Positions 1 through 8,054 of a DNA stretch of 64,000 nucleotides are shown here, in pieces (within the stretch, counting starts at the first letter, position 1; every line of letters begins with the position of its first letter). This DNA is from CAIVAT01 sp049317265. GTDB lineage: Bacteria > Bacteroidota > Bacteroidia > Bacteroidales > FEN-979. The stretch lies in assembly GCA_049317265.1 (NCBI GenBank), contig JBMOIP010000015.1, positions 1-64,000 of the forward strand, given 5' to 3'. The notes beneath the pieces are model-generated. The model ran no database searches, was not told where the DNA came from, and was given only the letters and a program-made list of their open reading frames with translations. The position numbers and the translations under genes were made by a program.

Positions 1-56
1 ACCTTTTCGTTTGTATAGCCCAGGTTGAGGACGTCTTGTTTTAAAATTACTTCCAT
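1..56 (-). CDS. rplI: Ribosomal protein bL9, N-terminal fragment
   Basis: The gene is cut by the window edge, so only the first 18 codons are visible. They begin MEVILKQDVLNLGYTNEKV, which matches the conserved start of ribosomal protein L9, a protein that binds 23S rRNA near the base of the L1 stalk. It lies 13 bp downstream of rpsR on the same strand, completing the common rpsF-rpsR-rplI order. The ATG at 56 follows an AGGAGG-like ribosome binding site on the minus strand (AAGGAGGCTCG). Identification rests on the short fragment together with this conserved gene order. Confidence 0.9.
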   Translation of the reverse strand, partial: MEVILKQDVLNLGYTNEK

Positions 57-69
57 GGTTCGAGCCTCC

Positions 70-342
70 TTATTTTAATAAATCACCAACATAGGGCATG
101 AGGGCAATATGCCTGGCCCGCTTAACTGCCTGTGCTACTTTACGCTGATATTTGGTGGATGTACCTGTAATACGGCGTGGGAGCAGTTTGCCCTGTTCGT
201 TGACGAACTTGAGCAGAAAGTCAGCATCCTTAAAATCGATATACTTGATGCCGCTCTTCTTGAAACGGCAATATTTCTTTCTCTTGGTATCGACCGCGAT
301 CGGGGTCAGATACTTTATTTCACCTTGTTGTTGTGTTGCCAT
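70..342 (-). CDS. rpsR: 30S ribosomal protein bS18
   Basis: This encodes ribosomal protein S18, a small-subunit protein that pairs with S6 on the platform of the 30S particle. The protein has about 90 residues, normal for the family. It carries the typical core YCRFKKSGIKYIDFKD, then RRITGTSTKYQRKVAQAVKRARHIALMPY. The frame stays open to a TTG at 348, but the ATG at 342 (MATQQQ) is the better start. It sits between rpsF and rplI, 24 bp after the rpsF stop, and is presumably cotranscribed from the promoter upstream of rpsF. Confidence 0.96.
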   Translation of the reverse strand: MATQQQGEIKYLTPIAVDTKRKKYCRFKKSGIKYIDFKDADFLLKFVNEQGKLLPRRITGTSTKYQRKVAQAVKRARHIALMPYVGDLLK

Positions 343-366
343 GATCAAACAGTTTTTGGATGGTTA

Positions 367-720
367 CTATTCTTTTACTTCCTTTGCAGCCTTTGACCTG
401 GCACGTTTCTTCTCGCTGTAGGCGAGCATGTGCTTGTCAAAAACTACCGTTAAAAAGCGGAGAATCCGCTCATCACGTTTAAAGGTCACTTCCCATTCCC
501 TGATCAGTGTCGGTTCAGCCTTGAATTCAATCAGATGATAGAATCCTGTGGCTTTTTTCTGAATGGGATAGGCGAGCTTGCGCAACCCCCAATGATCCTC
601 ATGAACAATCTCAGCACCTTTGCTGACGAGGAACTTCTGATACTTTTCTACCGTTTCCTTCATCTGTTCATCAGACAAAACGGGAGTCATAATGAAAACG
701 GTTTCGTACTGTTTTAACAT
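367..720 (-). CDS. rpsF: 30S ribosomal protein bS6
   Basis: This encodes ribosomal protein S6, the partner of S18 on the 30S platform. The protein is 117 residues. It starts MLKQYETVFIMTPVLSDEQ, matching the usual YE..FI..P.LS beginning of S6, and has the central segment GLRKLAYPIQKKATGFYHL typical of the family. It is the first gene of a minus-strand operon rpsF-rpsR-rplI. The C-terminal tail is lysine- and arginine-rich (EKKRARSKAAKEVKE), as often seen in Bacteroidota S6 proteins. A well-formed Bacteroidota-type promoter lies 44 bp upstream. Confidence 0.96.
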   Translation of the reverse strand: MLKQYETVFIMTPVLSDEQMKETVEKYQKFLVSKGAEIVHEDHWGLRKLAYPIQKKATGFYHLIEFKAEPTLIREWEVTFKRDERILRFLTVVFDKHMLAYSEKKRARSKAAKEVKE

Positions 721-763
721 TTCTCGTTGATTTTAATTAATATATCATTTTTAAAAAGGACTG

Positions 764-795
764 CAAAAGTACGACAAATAAATTATACTACCAAA
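764..795 (-). promoter_or_regulatory. Bacteroidota-type promoter of rpsF operon
   Basis: On the minus strand a -33 TTTG (792-795) is followed after 20 bp by a -7 box TACTTTTG (764-771). This fits the Bacteroidota consensus TTTG-N19-21-TAnnTTTG. Transcription would start near 757, giving a leader of roughly 37 nt before the rpsF ATG. Confidence 0.7.
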
Positions 796-808
796 CGGTA
801 AACTTCTC

Positions 809-816
809 TAAATTTG
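809..816 (+). promoter_or_regulatory. Possible -7 box upstream of GT-C-like gene
   Basis: TAAATTTG fits the TAnnTTTG consensus of the Bacteroidota primary sigma factor and lies 18 bp before the proposed ATG at 834. No TTTG is visible at the expected -33 distance, so the assignment is weak. It would make the leader only about 11 nt long. Confidence 0.35.
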
Positions 817-833
817 GTGTGGAAAATATAATT

Positions 834-2666
834 ATGCAACAAAGCGGTCATCAAAAGAGACTCCTGCTCTTCCTTTTCGGTTTCATGCTGGCCTTCTTTT
901 TCAGTATGAGGGTGTTCAATGACGGAATTCCCGGGTGGAAACACATCATTACCAGCGACGGACGCGGCTATTACGCCTATTTGCCGGCCCTGTTCATCGA
1001 CCAGGACCTTACATTCAGAAAAGTGGCAGCGCGTGAAGCCAGGTTACTCGGTCGCCCCTCCTACCAACCTGAATACCTGGTCAGATTTGGCGATCACAGC
1101 CTCAATAAATATTATAGCGGGGAGGCATTACTGCTGTTACCCTTTTTCCTTTGCGGCATACTTTGCTCCTGGCTGTCGGGATCCGGGGTCGACGGTTTTT
1201 CTTTTTTTTTCCAGGTTTTTATCGGACTTGGCACCCTGTTCTATCTTTTTGCAGGTCTCCAATTTTTAAAAAAGATACTGGATCATTTTCTTATTCGCCG
1301 GGCAGTTGTCGTAATGACATTAACCGCGATCCTTTTCGGGACAAACCTGTTTTACTACAGCCTGTGGCAGCCAACCATGTCGCATGTGTTTTCATTCTTC
1401 GCCATCAATGGTTTTCTTTGGTTTGCCATACAGGCGTTACAGCGATGGACCATCAGATCCGCCTCCCTGGCCAGTCTGTTTTTCGGGCTTGTATGCCTGA
1501 TACGCCCTACCAACATGATTGTGCTCCTGCTCATTCCGTTCCTGGCAGAAAACAGTCACCGGTTGACCGGATTTTTCAAAGCAATCAGAAGTAAACCGGG
1601 CACCCTGGCATTGCCCATCGGGATTTTCGCAGTGATTATCTCGCTGCAGAGCCTGATCTGGTTTCTGCAGACCGGACATTTTGTGATTTGGTCTTACCAA
1701 AATGAGGGGTTTCATTTCAGCAGCCCGGAAATTGTCAATGTTCTTTTCAGCTTCCGGAAAGGTCTGTTCGTCTATACCCCCCTGCTTTTGCTTTCGGTGC
1801 CGGGTATCATCCTGCTTTTTTTCAGGAACAAGATACAATTTATGAGCGTGGCTGTTTTTCTTGCGACAGGCACTTATGTGATTTCCAGCTGGTGGAACTG
1901 GTATTATGGAGACGGGTTCGGACTGCGGGCATTTATTGACTATTACGGTGTGTTTGCCATCCTGATCGCTATGCTGTTAAACCTGAGCAGCAACAGGGTT
2001 GTTCTGGCCGGTTTGACAATGATTATCCTGCCCTTTATTGCCCTCAACTTCATACAAACCTGGCAATATACACACCAGGTTATCCAGCCCAACAGCATGA
2101 ACGCGGTCAAATACAAACACATCTTCATGAGAACCGACTCAGCTGTAATCAACTGCCTTGGCGGGAATGAAGAGATCGCTGACTTTGCAGTGAACACCGG
2201 TCATTCGAATCTTGCCCTGGCAAGCGATTTTGAAACCCTGCCAGAGGGATGGAACCCAAACACCATTTTAGAAACCTCCCGATCCTTTTCAGGGAAACAC
2301 TCCGGGTACCTCGACTCGTTGCATCAGTTCAGCCCGGGAATAGTCATCAGGGCGAAACGGCTTGGAGCAATGCCGGCGACCTGCTTTGTGACCGGGGAGG
2401 TGATGGTTTGGGACAGCCTTGCGGGAGCAAGCAATGGAGCATTGGTCGTGTTAAGTATGGATTCGATCAACCCGGGAGAAAACTACTGGCTGGGGTTCAG
2501 GTTGAATGATGTGCCAATGCAAAGTGTCAAAACCTGGCGCAAGTGTACTTTTTCACTGATGCTGCCTGAGATGTCGAACCCTGAAAGGACCCTGAAGATC
2601 TATATATGGAATACGAAAAAGAAGCCGATGCTGGTGGATGACTTCAGGGTGAGGTTTTATCGGTGA
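834..2666 (+). CDS. Polytopic membrane protein, GT-C glycosyltransferase-like
   Basis: The protein has 610 residues. Numerous hydrophobic segments fill roughly residues 10-450, followed by a soluble C-terminal domain (about 470-610) that looks like a beta-sandwich. An early luminal loop contains SDGRGYYAYLPALF, which resembles the acidic first loop of GT-C (ArnT/PMT-type) glycosyltransferases that use lipid-linked sugars. I infer a role in decorating an envelope glycan or protein; donor and acceptor cannot be told. The frame opens with a GTG at 819, but the ATG at 834 (MQQSGHQKRLLLF) fits better. It stands alone, divergent from rpsF and convergent with ispF, with its stop separated from the ispF stop only by a 20-bp octamer array. 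Confidence 0.6.
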   Translation: MQQSGHQKRLLLFLFGFMLAFFFSMRVFNDGIPGWKHIITSDGRGYYAYLPALFIDQDLTFRKVAAREARLLGRPSYQPEYLVRFGDHSLNKYYSGEALLLLPFFLCGILCSWLSGSGVDGFSFFFQVFIGLGTLFYLFAGLQFLKKILDHFLIRRAVVVMTLTAILFGTNLFYYSLWQPTMSHVFSFFAINGFLWFAIQALQRWTIRSASLASLFFGLVCLIRPTNMIVLLLIPFLAENSHRLTGFFKAIRSKPGTLALPIGIFAVIISLQSLIWFLQTGHFVIWSYQNEGFHFSSPEIVNVLFSFRKGLFVYTPLLLLSVPGIILLFFRNKIQFMSVAVFLATGTYVISSWWNWYYGDGFGLRAFIDYYGVFAILIAMLLNLSSNRVVLAGLTMIILPFIALNFIQTWQYTHQVIQPNSMNAVKYKHIFMRTDSAVINCLGGNEEIADFAVNTGHSNLALASDFETLPEGWNPNTILETSRSFSGKHSGYLDSLHQFSPGIVIRAKRLGAMPATCFVTGEVMVWDSLAGASNGALVVLSMDSINPGENYWLGFRLNDVPMQSVKTWRKCTFSLMLPEMSNPERTLKIYIWNTKKKPMLVDDFRVRFYR

Positions 2667-2686
2667 ACGGGCGGACGGGCGGACGG
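2667..2686. repeat. 8-bp tandem repeat (ACGGGCGG), 2.5 units
   Basis: ACGGGCGG is repeated twice plus four bases. The array fills exactly the gap between the stop codon of the membrane protein gene (2664-2666) and the convergent ispF stop (2687-2689). It belongs to the GGGCGGAC/AAGTGGAC octamer family found elsewhere in the window. Confidence 0.9.
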
Positions 2687-3163
2687 TCAGCGTTGTTCCA
2701 GCAAGACGATGGCGTAGGCGGAGATTCCCTCTTCGCGGCCAATGAATCCGAGGTGTTCGCTGGTTTTAGCCTTGATGGAGAGTTGGCCTGGATCAATTTG
2801 CAAGGTTGCAGAAAGAGTTTCGATCATGGCCGGAATGCATGGCCCGATTTTCGGACTTTGAAGTACAATCGTGCTATCGATGTTCCCAATGGTAAACCCA
2901 TTTGAACTGACCAGTTCCAGAGTTCGTTTGAGAAGCTGTTTGCTGTCGATCCCTTTGAATTCAGTCGCAGTGTCGGGGAACTGAGTTCCGATGTCGCGCA
3001 AGCCTGCTGCACCAAGGAGGGCATCAATCATGGCATGAATGAGGGTATCTGCATCAGAATGCCCGGTGGCGCCTTTGGAATGAGGAATAAGGATACCGCC
3101 CAGCCAGAATTCCTGGCCATCCTCAAGTTTGTGCGTATCGAAGCCGAAGCCAATTCGGAACAT
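2687..3163 (-). CDS. ispF: 2-C-methyl-D-erythritol 2,4-cyclodiphosphate synthase
   Basis: IspF converts CDP-methylerythritol 2-phosphate to the cyclic diphosphate MEcPP, releasing CMP, in the non-mevalonate isoprenoid pathway. The 158-residue length is normal. The metal-binding signature GFDTHKL gives D9 and H11, with H43 as the third ligand. GHSDADTLIHAMIDALLGA and DIGTQFPDT are the characteristic family segments, and the end contains KAKTSEHLGFIGREEGI. It is the last gene of the minus-strand run porU-like, porU, porV, ispF. An octamer array lies between it and porV, so it may or may not be cotranscribed with them. Confidence 0.96.
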   Translation of the reverse strand: MFRIGFGFDTHKLEDGQEFWLGGILIPHSKGATGHSDADTLIHAMIDALLGAAGLRDIGTQFPDTATEFKGIDSKQLLKRTLELVSSNGFTIGNIDSTIVLQSPKIGPCIPAMIETLSATLQIDPGQLSIKAKTSEHLGFIGREEGISAYAIVLLEQR

Positions 3164-3183
3164 GTTGAGGAATAAGGTGTATC

Positions 3184-3231
3184 AAGTGGACGGGCGGACA
3201 AGCGGACAAGCGGACGGGCGGACGGGCGGAC
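3184..3231. repeat. 8-bp tandem repeat array, 6 units
   Basis: Six consecutive octamers are visible: AAGTGGAC, GGGCGGAC, AAGCGGAC, AAGCGGAC, GGGCGGAC, GGGCGGAC. They occupy most of the 83-bp space between the porV stop and the ispF start on the minus strand. The two unit types are mixed within one array. Confidence 0.92.
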
Positions 3232-3246
3232 CGGGGCCTGTGAGAG

Positions 3247-4476
3247 CTAATTTGCGCCGCCTGCTTTTGCCGGTTTTTTAGCGTTGTCGAAATTAAACAG
3301 CAGGGTAAACTGGAGCGTGTGCTGCAGCGGGTTGTTGTTCTTCACCGGAATCAGGTAAGAAAAGTCGAGGCCAAATACATTGTATCGCAAGCCTGCGCCA
3401 AGGGTAAAGAACTGGCGGTCGCCTTTATAAACTGATTCATAGAAATAACCAGCACGGATCGAAAACAATTTATTATACCAATACTCGGCAGCGAGGGAGA
3501 CGTTGATCTCCTGCATCTCTTCTTTGAAGCCGTATGGTGCGTCATAGAATGACTGAATCATCCCCTTCACTACAGAAACGTCAGGGTCCATCCCTTTTTC
3601 GATGATAGCCTTCTGGTTCACGTCGGTACTATCACCCCCACCAGTCTTCTGAAGATAAACGGGAGGAGTCGGTACAAGCAATTTAGTTAGATCAAGCGAA
3701 ATTGCAATGCGGTTGTAGTCGTCAATATCCATGGTAAACGAAGGGCCAAGGCGTAATGTTGTAGGAATAAAATCACGTACGATGGAAGCGGAGCTATATG
3801 ACATTTTTACCCCAATATTGGAGATGTCAACGCCAAAATCGAGGGCCGCATTGGAGAGCCCTTTAATTTCCATTTCATGGTGATAATAGACTGCCACATC
3901 GGCTGCAACGGAGGTTCCCGGCCTGGCCTGGGTATTGCCATCACCGCCGCCCGGTATCAGGTTCGAATAGATGAATCTCCCGGCAACAGCGCCGGCAAAT
4001 TCACGGGAAAACTTCCTGCTATAGGCAGCATCGAGTGCCCATTCATTTGGTTTAACCAGGATGGTAGGGTCGCCATAATCATTCGTAAACTGCACCTCCC
4101 CCATGGAGAAGAACCTTAAAGATCCTGCAATGGCCTGCTTGTCGCCAATTTTACCATAACCTGTAACAGAATAGAGTCCGATATCATTTACCAATTGGCG
4201 CAACCATGGCACATAACCGATTCCGAAACCAAATGTTTTATCAATGAAGGCGTATTTAGCAGGGTTCCAGAACATAGAATAGGCATCGGGCATGGTTGCA
4301 GCGCCAACGTTACCCATACCACCGGCACGTGCATCCGGGGAGATGGTCAAAAACGGCACGGCTGTAGAGATTACCCGGCTACCATCCTGTTTTTCAGTAC
4401 GTTTAGTTGGATCTTGTCCAAAACTTGCCGACACTGCCATGGCACACAATAAGAGTAAAATTAATCTGATCTTCAT
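3247..4476 (-). CDS. porV: T9SS outer membrane shuttle protein PorV (LptO)
   Basis: PorV is a FadL-like outer membrane beta-barrel. It collects T9SS substrates from the translocon and hands them to the PorU sortase, which removes the sorting domain and attaches A-LPS. The protein has 409 residues with a signal peptide ending near SASFGQ (residues 1-20). The conserved start of the mature protein, VPFLTISPDARAGGMGNVG with DAYSMFWNPAK, is typical of PorV. The C-terminus YLIPVKNNNPLQHTLQFTL is a barrel end. It lies downstream of two porU-type genes, the usual porU-porV order. A -7-like box lies 44 bp upstream, so it may also have its own promoter. Confidence 0.93.
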   Translation of the reverse strand: MKIRLILLLLCAMAVSASFGQDPTKRTEKQDGSRVISTAVPFLTISPDARAGGMGNVGAATMPDAYSMFWNPAKYAFIDKTFGFGIGYVPWLRQLVNDIGLYSVTGYGKIGDKQAIAGSLRFFSMGEVQFTNDYGDPTILVKPNEWALDAAYSRKFSREFAGAVAGRFIYSNLIPGGGDGNTQARPGTSVAADVAVYYHHEMEIKGLSNAALDFGVDISNIGVKMSYSSASIVRDFIPTTLRLGPSFTMDIDDYNRIAISLDLTKLLVPTPPVYLQKTGGGDSTDVNQKAIIEKGMDPDVSVVKGMIQSFYDAPYGFKEEMQEINVSLAAEYWYNKLFSIRAGYFYESVYKGDRQFFTLGAGLRYNVFGLDFSYLIPVKNNNPLQHTLQFTLLFNFDNAKKPAKAGGAN

Positions 4477-4519
4477 CTGTTGGATTCTAAATAAATAACT
4501 ACATTAGGATAAAAGGGCG

Positions 4520-4527
4520 CAAAAATA
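4520..4527 (-). promoter_or_regulatory. Possible -7 box upstream of porV
   Basis: The minus strand reads TATTTTTG, matching TAnnTTTG, 43 bp before the porV start codon. The 145-bp gap between porU and porV is AT-rich and could hold a separate promoter. No clear -33 TTTG is present. Confidence 0.3.
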
Positions 4528-4621
4528 ACGCATTTAGTTTTAAGTTATTGTTGAAATTTGATATTTGATCTCCGTATAAGCAAGCAGTGAAATGCGCCAT
4601 CCTGAAAAAAAGCGCCCCCAT

Positions 4622-7600
4622 CTACCTTATAATCATCAGTTTTTGAGATGTTTCTGTATATGCTCCACTTTTTGCTTTAAAAGTGATTTTATATGGATAC
4701 AAACCGTTTTCAAGCACCTTTCCTCCCGAATCAGTTCCATCCCATGCGATTCCCGATGCGGAAGAAAGTGGATCAGTATAGCTTTTCTCAAGCATTCTCA
4801 CCATTACACCTTTGAGACTGTATATTTTAATCTGAACATCAAGCCCTCCGCCATCCACCTGTTGCTGAAAGATAAAATTGGTATGATCGACCAAAGGATT
4901 GGGGGCATTCATGACATTCTTCACCATGACTATTTCGTGGCTGGGAACATAGAAACTGATCTCCTTCACGGATGAGTTATCAAACATATCCCAGGCCTTG
5001 AAACTGAGGGTATGTTTTCCGGGAGAGAGGCCATCCAGCGGGAAGGTAAGGGTTCCCCGGGTAAAGGAGTTGAATCCCGGGGAGAAATAGTCATTGAGCA
5101 CCATTGCATTGGAGCGGTCATTATCTAGGACAGCCTCCAATTCATGACCAATACCCAGGCCCAGGCTGTTGATGCCATTGGTATCAAACAGATCAACCAG
5201 CAACATGGCAGCGCTTCCTGTTTCACCCCCGTTGATAAATAGCCGGTCATCAAGGAACAGCGATATATCCGGTCCCTGGTTCACAGGGTTCACATATCCA
5301 TCCCTGCCGCCGACCACCACCTTATCGGTAAAGCCTGAAGCTTCCGTAACGTCATTGTATGCAAAGTAACTGATCTTGCCATTGCCATACTGAAGTGAAA
5401 TGTTTTTCGGAACGACAAAGGTGAAGCGAAACTCCCCGGCTTCCACTGGTACATCCCCTTTGAAAAGCAAGCTGTTCTGGATATTAAAATTGGCAGGATA
5501 GGATTCAAAGTTATCGGGCCTGTTTCCAAGGGTTGTGTTGGTGACGGGTTTGTCGTATACCTTGCAGTTCACCACGCCGTTGAAATCACTGAGTTTCTGT
5601 CCATCTCCATTTTCAACCTGCCCCGTTACAGACACTGTGGACAGCGCCCGGACCGTATCGTTCCCACCTGCAGGATGGTCGTTAACAGTCAGCGTCTCTA
5701 CATTATTAGCCGAGAAGGCAATGCTTTGAGCGGGATCTCCAAGGAGAATGAAATTGCGCAACTGAAAATTGTTGCCTATATCATTTTTAGATAACCTGAT
5801 CAAATCTCCCATCTTGAGAAATTTCCCTTCGGCATCCTTGTCCATGAGGTGCCGGAAAAAACTTGTATTCAGCTGGATATTGAGTCCGGCATAGGCAAGG
5901 CGTGTGGTAGAATAGAGTCCGATGGCTCCCCCGTTTGGCTGCATGATCAGCATCTCGCCGGCCGTAAAGCGCTCCGGGTTGTCAAACCTGCTGAATTCGC
6001 AGGTGGCCGTTACAAAAACCGGGAGTTTGTCTGAATTTTTCCATGCAAGAATATCGGTAGTGGTGAGCACCTGCTCAAAACTCCACCCTGTTTCCCCGCC
6101 ATGGCCTGTGTAGTTGATGATCAGCGATCCCTGTTTCACGGCATTGTTCAATGCACGGTTTGCATCGGGGAACCGCTCTCCCCCCGGGACTTTAATAAGC
6201 TGGTATGCGTCAAAGTATAATTTATTGACATTGAACAACGGATATTTGGTTTTCACAATATCGCACAACTCTTCAGCCTGTTCAAAGTGAAGGTTTTGAT
6301 TCTCATCATCTGCAACAAAGGTTATCGTATTCCGCCAGTCTGATTTTACAGGATAGTTCACGCCCGAGTAGTTGATGATTTTTCTGACCATCGCATCGGC
6401 TTCGCTCATTGTTGAAACAGGGAACCGGCCTATACCTATGTCAATTGCGCCGTTTGCCTCCTGCCCTGAGTTGTCGGCCATGATTCCAAAATAGTCATCG
6501 GTTACATAGGATTTGGTGGAATTGAGTGATTCGACCGATTGAAAAGTGGGCATCAGATTGTTATTGCCAGGAATCCGGTTTTTCGGATCATAGGAGCCAT
6601 CACCGAAAAGCAGCAGGTACTTTGGGCGGGTATCGGTTGTTCCGCGGTCATAGAGCATTTTCATGTAATCGCGGATAGCTGTAGGGTCTGCCTGTCCGCA
6701 AGAAAACTCATTGAAAATCTCTGTTGAAAGGACAACCTGTGCAGAAATACCGTTATGTTCCTGGTGGAACTGCGCCAGCTGTTGTGCAAAGCTTAAAAAC
6801 GATGGATTGGTAACAATCACAAGAGTGGACGGTTTACTGGCATGCAAATTCTGGTTCTGAACCTCACCCGAAAAAATCACCGGGTAGTAGAATGAGCCAT
6901 CGAAGGCAACAAATTCACGAAGGGTGTCGGTGGTCCTGGTGAATTTCAGGACACCTTCCTGTAACGATGCCTCCATGGATTTGACATGGCCAGGGGATGA
7001 AACATCCCACACTTTTACAGCAGCGCTGGCATTCTGAATCGAAAACTCGCTGATCTTCCCCTGGCCTATGCTGGCCAGATCCCTGAATAACATCTGGGGA
7101 GCACTCCAGGCCAGGCTGCGGCGGCAACTGATCTCGATAAAATTGAGCCACCCTTTTGAATTACTGGTTGGCATTCCATAAGTAATCGTAAAAGTTTGAT
7201 CAGGTTTGGGGTTTGGAATGGGGGTTATTTTAAGTTTTGATGCCCCCGCCATGGTATAGTCTGTCGGATTCGTTGAATCGATCTTCAATGAATCGATCTT
7301 TTTCCCTGCCTGGGAAAGATAGAAGTAGTTGGGAACAGGAGCATTTGCGGCTGCATACCATTTCACTTTTACTGGTGAAGTGGAATCGATACCCGGAAAA
7401 TTAAAAGGGAAGGAACGCTCACTCAGCTGGCTGTCAAAGGTTTCGCCATACCATTCACGCCCCGACCTGATAAGGTTCAGCTGATCAACTTCATGGAGAA
7501 GGTAATCATCAAAAATGGTGGAGAAGTAATTCGGTAATCCCGGTGCGCCGGCCAGCGGGGTCACCCGTTTTCCCTGCACCTGGTCAACATTCAGGAAGTA

Positions 7601-8026
7601 GTATGTCGAATCAGAGTAAAGATTCCGCTGATGCGAATAGGACCGTGTGAGCCGGTCGAAGGTCCATTTATCTGCGGCTTCGCCATAAAACAGGATATAA
7701 TCGGCAGCATCAAAATGCCCGTCGCTTCCATCTTCCACCTGGATGGAAATCTCACGCAGGTCATCAATCCTTGGAGCGGAATTGACTTCAGACAGCATCC
7801 CGGATCCATTACCGAAAAGGCGGATCTTGGTCACATCGATACCGGCAGGTTCAATGCCCATATTTTGAAAATCCTGGAAAGTGATCCTGTGGATGCCAGT
7901 TTTAATCACCACCAGTTTGTACCATCTGCCTTTGGCCAGTACCGACGAATCGCCATGAGGCACTGTCCCTGAAACAAGCAGTGGCAGCAGGAACAACAGG
8001 ATTAAGGATATTTTTTTCACCGGCAT
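4622..8026 (-). CDS. porU: T9SS C-terminal signal peptidase/sortase PorU
   Basis: PorU is a gingipain-like cysteine endopeptidase (family C25) on the cell surface that cleaves C-terminal sorting domains from T9SS cargo. The protein has 1134 residues from the ATG at 8026; a longer frame starts with TTG at 8044. A signal peptide is followed directly by the GRWYKLVVIKTGIHRITF domain, so the roughly 150-residue N-terminal region of its upstream paralogue is missing. The C25 domain carries NYTGHGGETGW (catalytic H642) and FVTATCEFSRFDNPER (catalytic C676). The end (from about NAPNPLVDHTNF) looks like a T9SS-type C-terminal domain. It follows a second PorU-like gene by 28 bp and precedes porV. Confidence 0.88.
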   Translation of the reverse strand: MPVKKISLILLFLLPLLVSGTVPHGDSSVLAKGRWYKLVVIKTGIHRITFQDFQNMGIEPAGIDVTKIRLFGNGSGMLSEVNSAPRIDDLREISIQVEDGSDGHFDAADYILFYGEAADKWTFDRLTRSYSHQRNLYSDSTYYFLNVDQVQGKRVTPLAGAPGLPNYFSTIFDDYLLHEVDQLNLIRSGREWYGETFDSQLSERSFPFNFPGIDSTSPVKVKWYAAANAPVPNYFYLSQAGKKIDSLKIDSTNPTDYTMAGASKLKITPIPNPKPDQTFTITYGMPTSNSKGWLNFIEISCRRSLAWSAPQMLFRDLASIGQGKISEFSIQNASAAVKVWDVSSPGHVKSMEASLQEGVLKFTRTTDTLREFVAFDGSFYYPVIFSGEVQNQNLHASKPSTLVIVTNPSFLSFAQQLAQFHQEHNGISAQVVLSTEIFNEFSCGQADPTAIRDYMKMLYDRGTTDTRPKYLLLFGDGSYDPKNRIPGNNNLMPTFQSVESLNSTKSYVTDDYFGIMADNSGQEANGAIDIGIGRFPVSTMSEADAMVRKIINYSGVNYPVKSDWRNTITFVADDENQNLHFEQAEELCDIVKTKYPLFNVNKLYFDAYQLIKVPGGERFPDANRALNNAVKQGSLIINYTGHGGETGWSFEQVLTTTDILAWKNSDKLPVFVTATCEFSRFDNPERFTAGEMLIMQPNGGAIGLYSTTRLAYAGLNIQLNTSFFRHLMDKDAEGKFLKMGDLIRLSKNDIGNNFQLRNFILLGDPAQSIAFSANNVETLTVNDHPAGGNDTVRALSTVSVTGQVENGDGQKLSDFNGVVNCKVYDKPVTNTTLGNRPDNFESYPANFNIQNSLLFKGDVPVEAGEFRFTFVVPKNISLQYGNGKISYFAYNDVTEASGFTDKVVVGGRDGYVNPVNQGPDISLFLDDRLFINGGETGSAAMLLVDLFDTNGINSLGLGIGHELEAVLDNDRSNAMVLNDYFSPGFNSFTRGTLTFPLDGLSPGKHTLSFKAWDMFDNSSVKEISFYVPSHEIVMVKNVMNAPNPLVDHTNFIFQQQVDGGGLDVQIKIYSLKGVMVRMLEKSYTDPLSSASGIAWDGTDSGGKVLENGLYPYKITFKAKSGAYTETSQKLMIIR

Positions 8027-8054
8027 GGTAGAATGGATTTGCAAAGGTATGTAT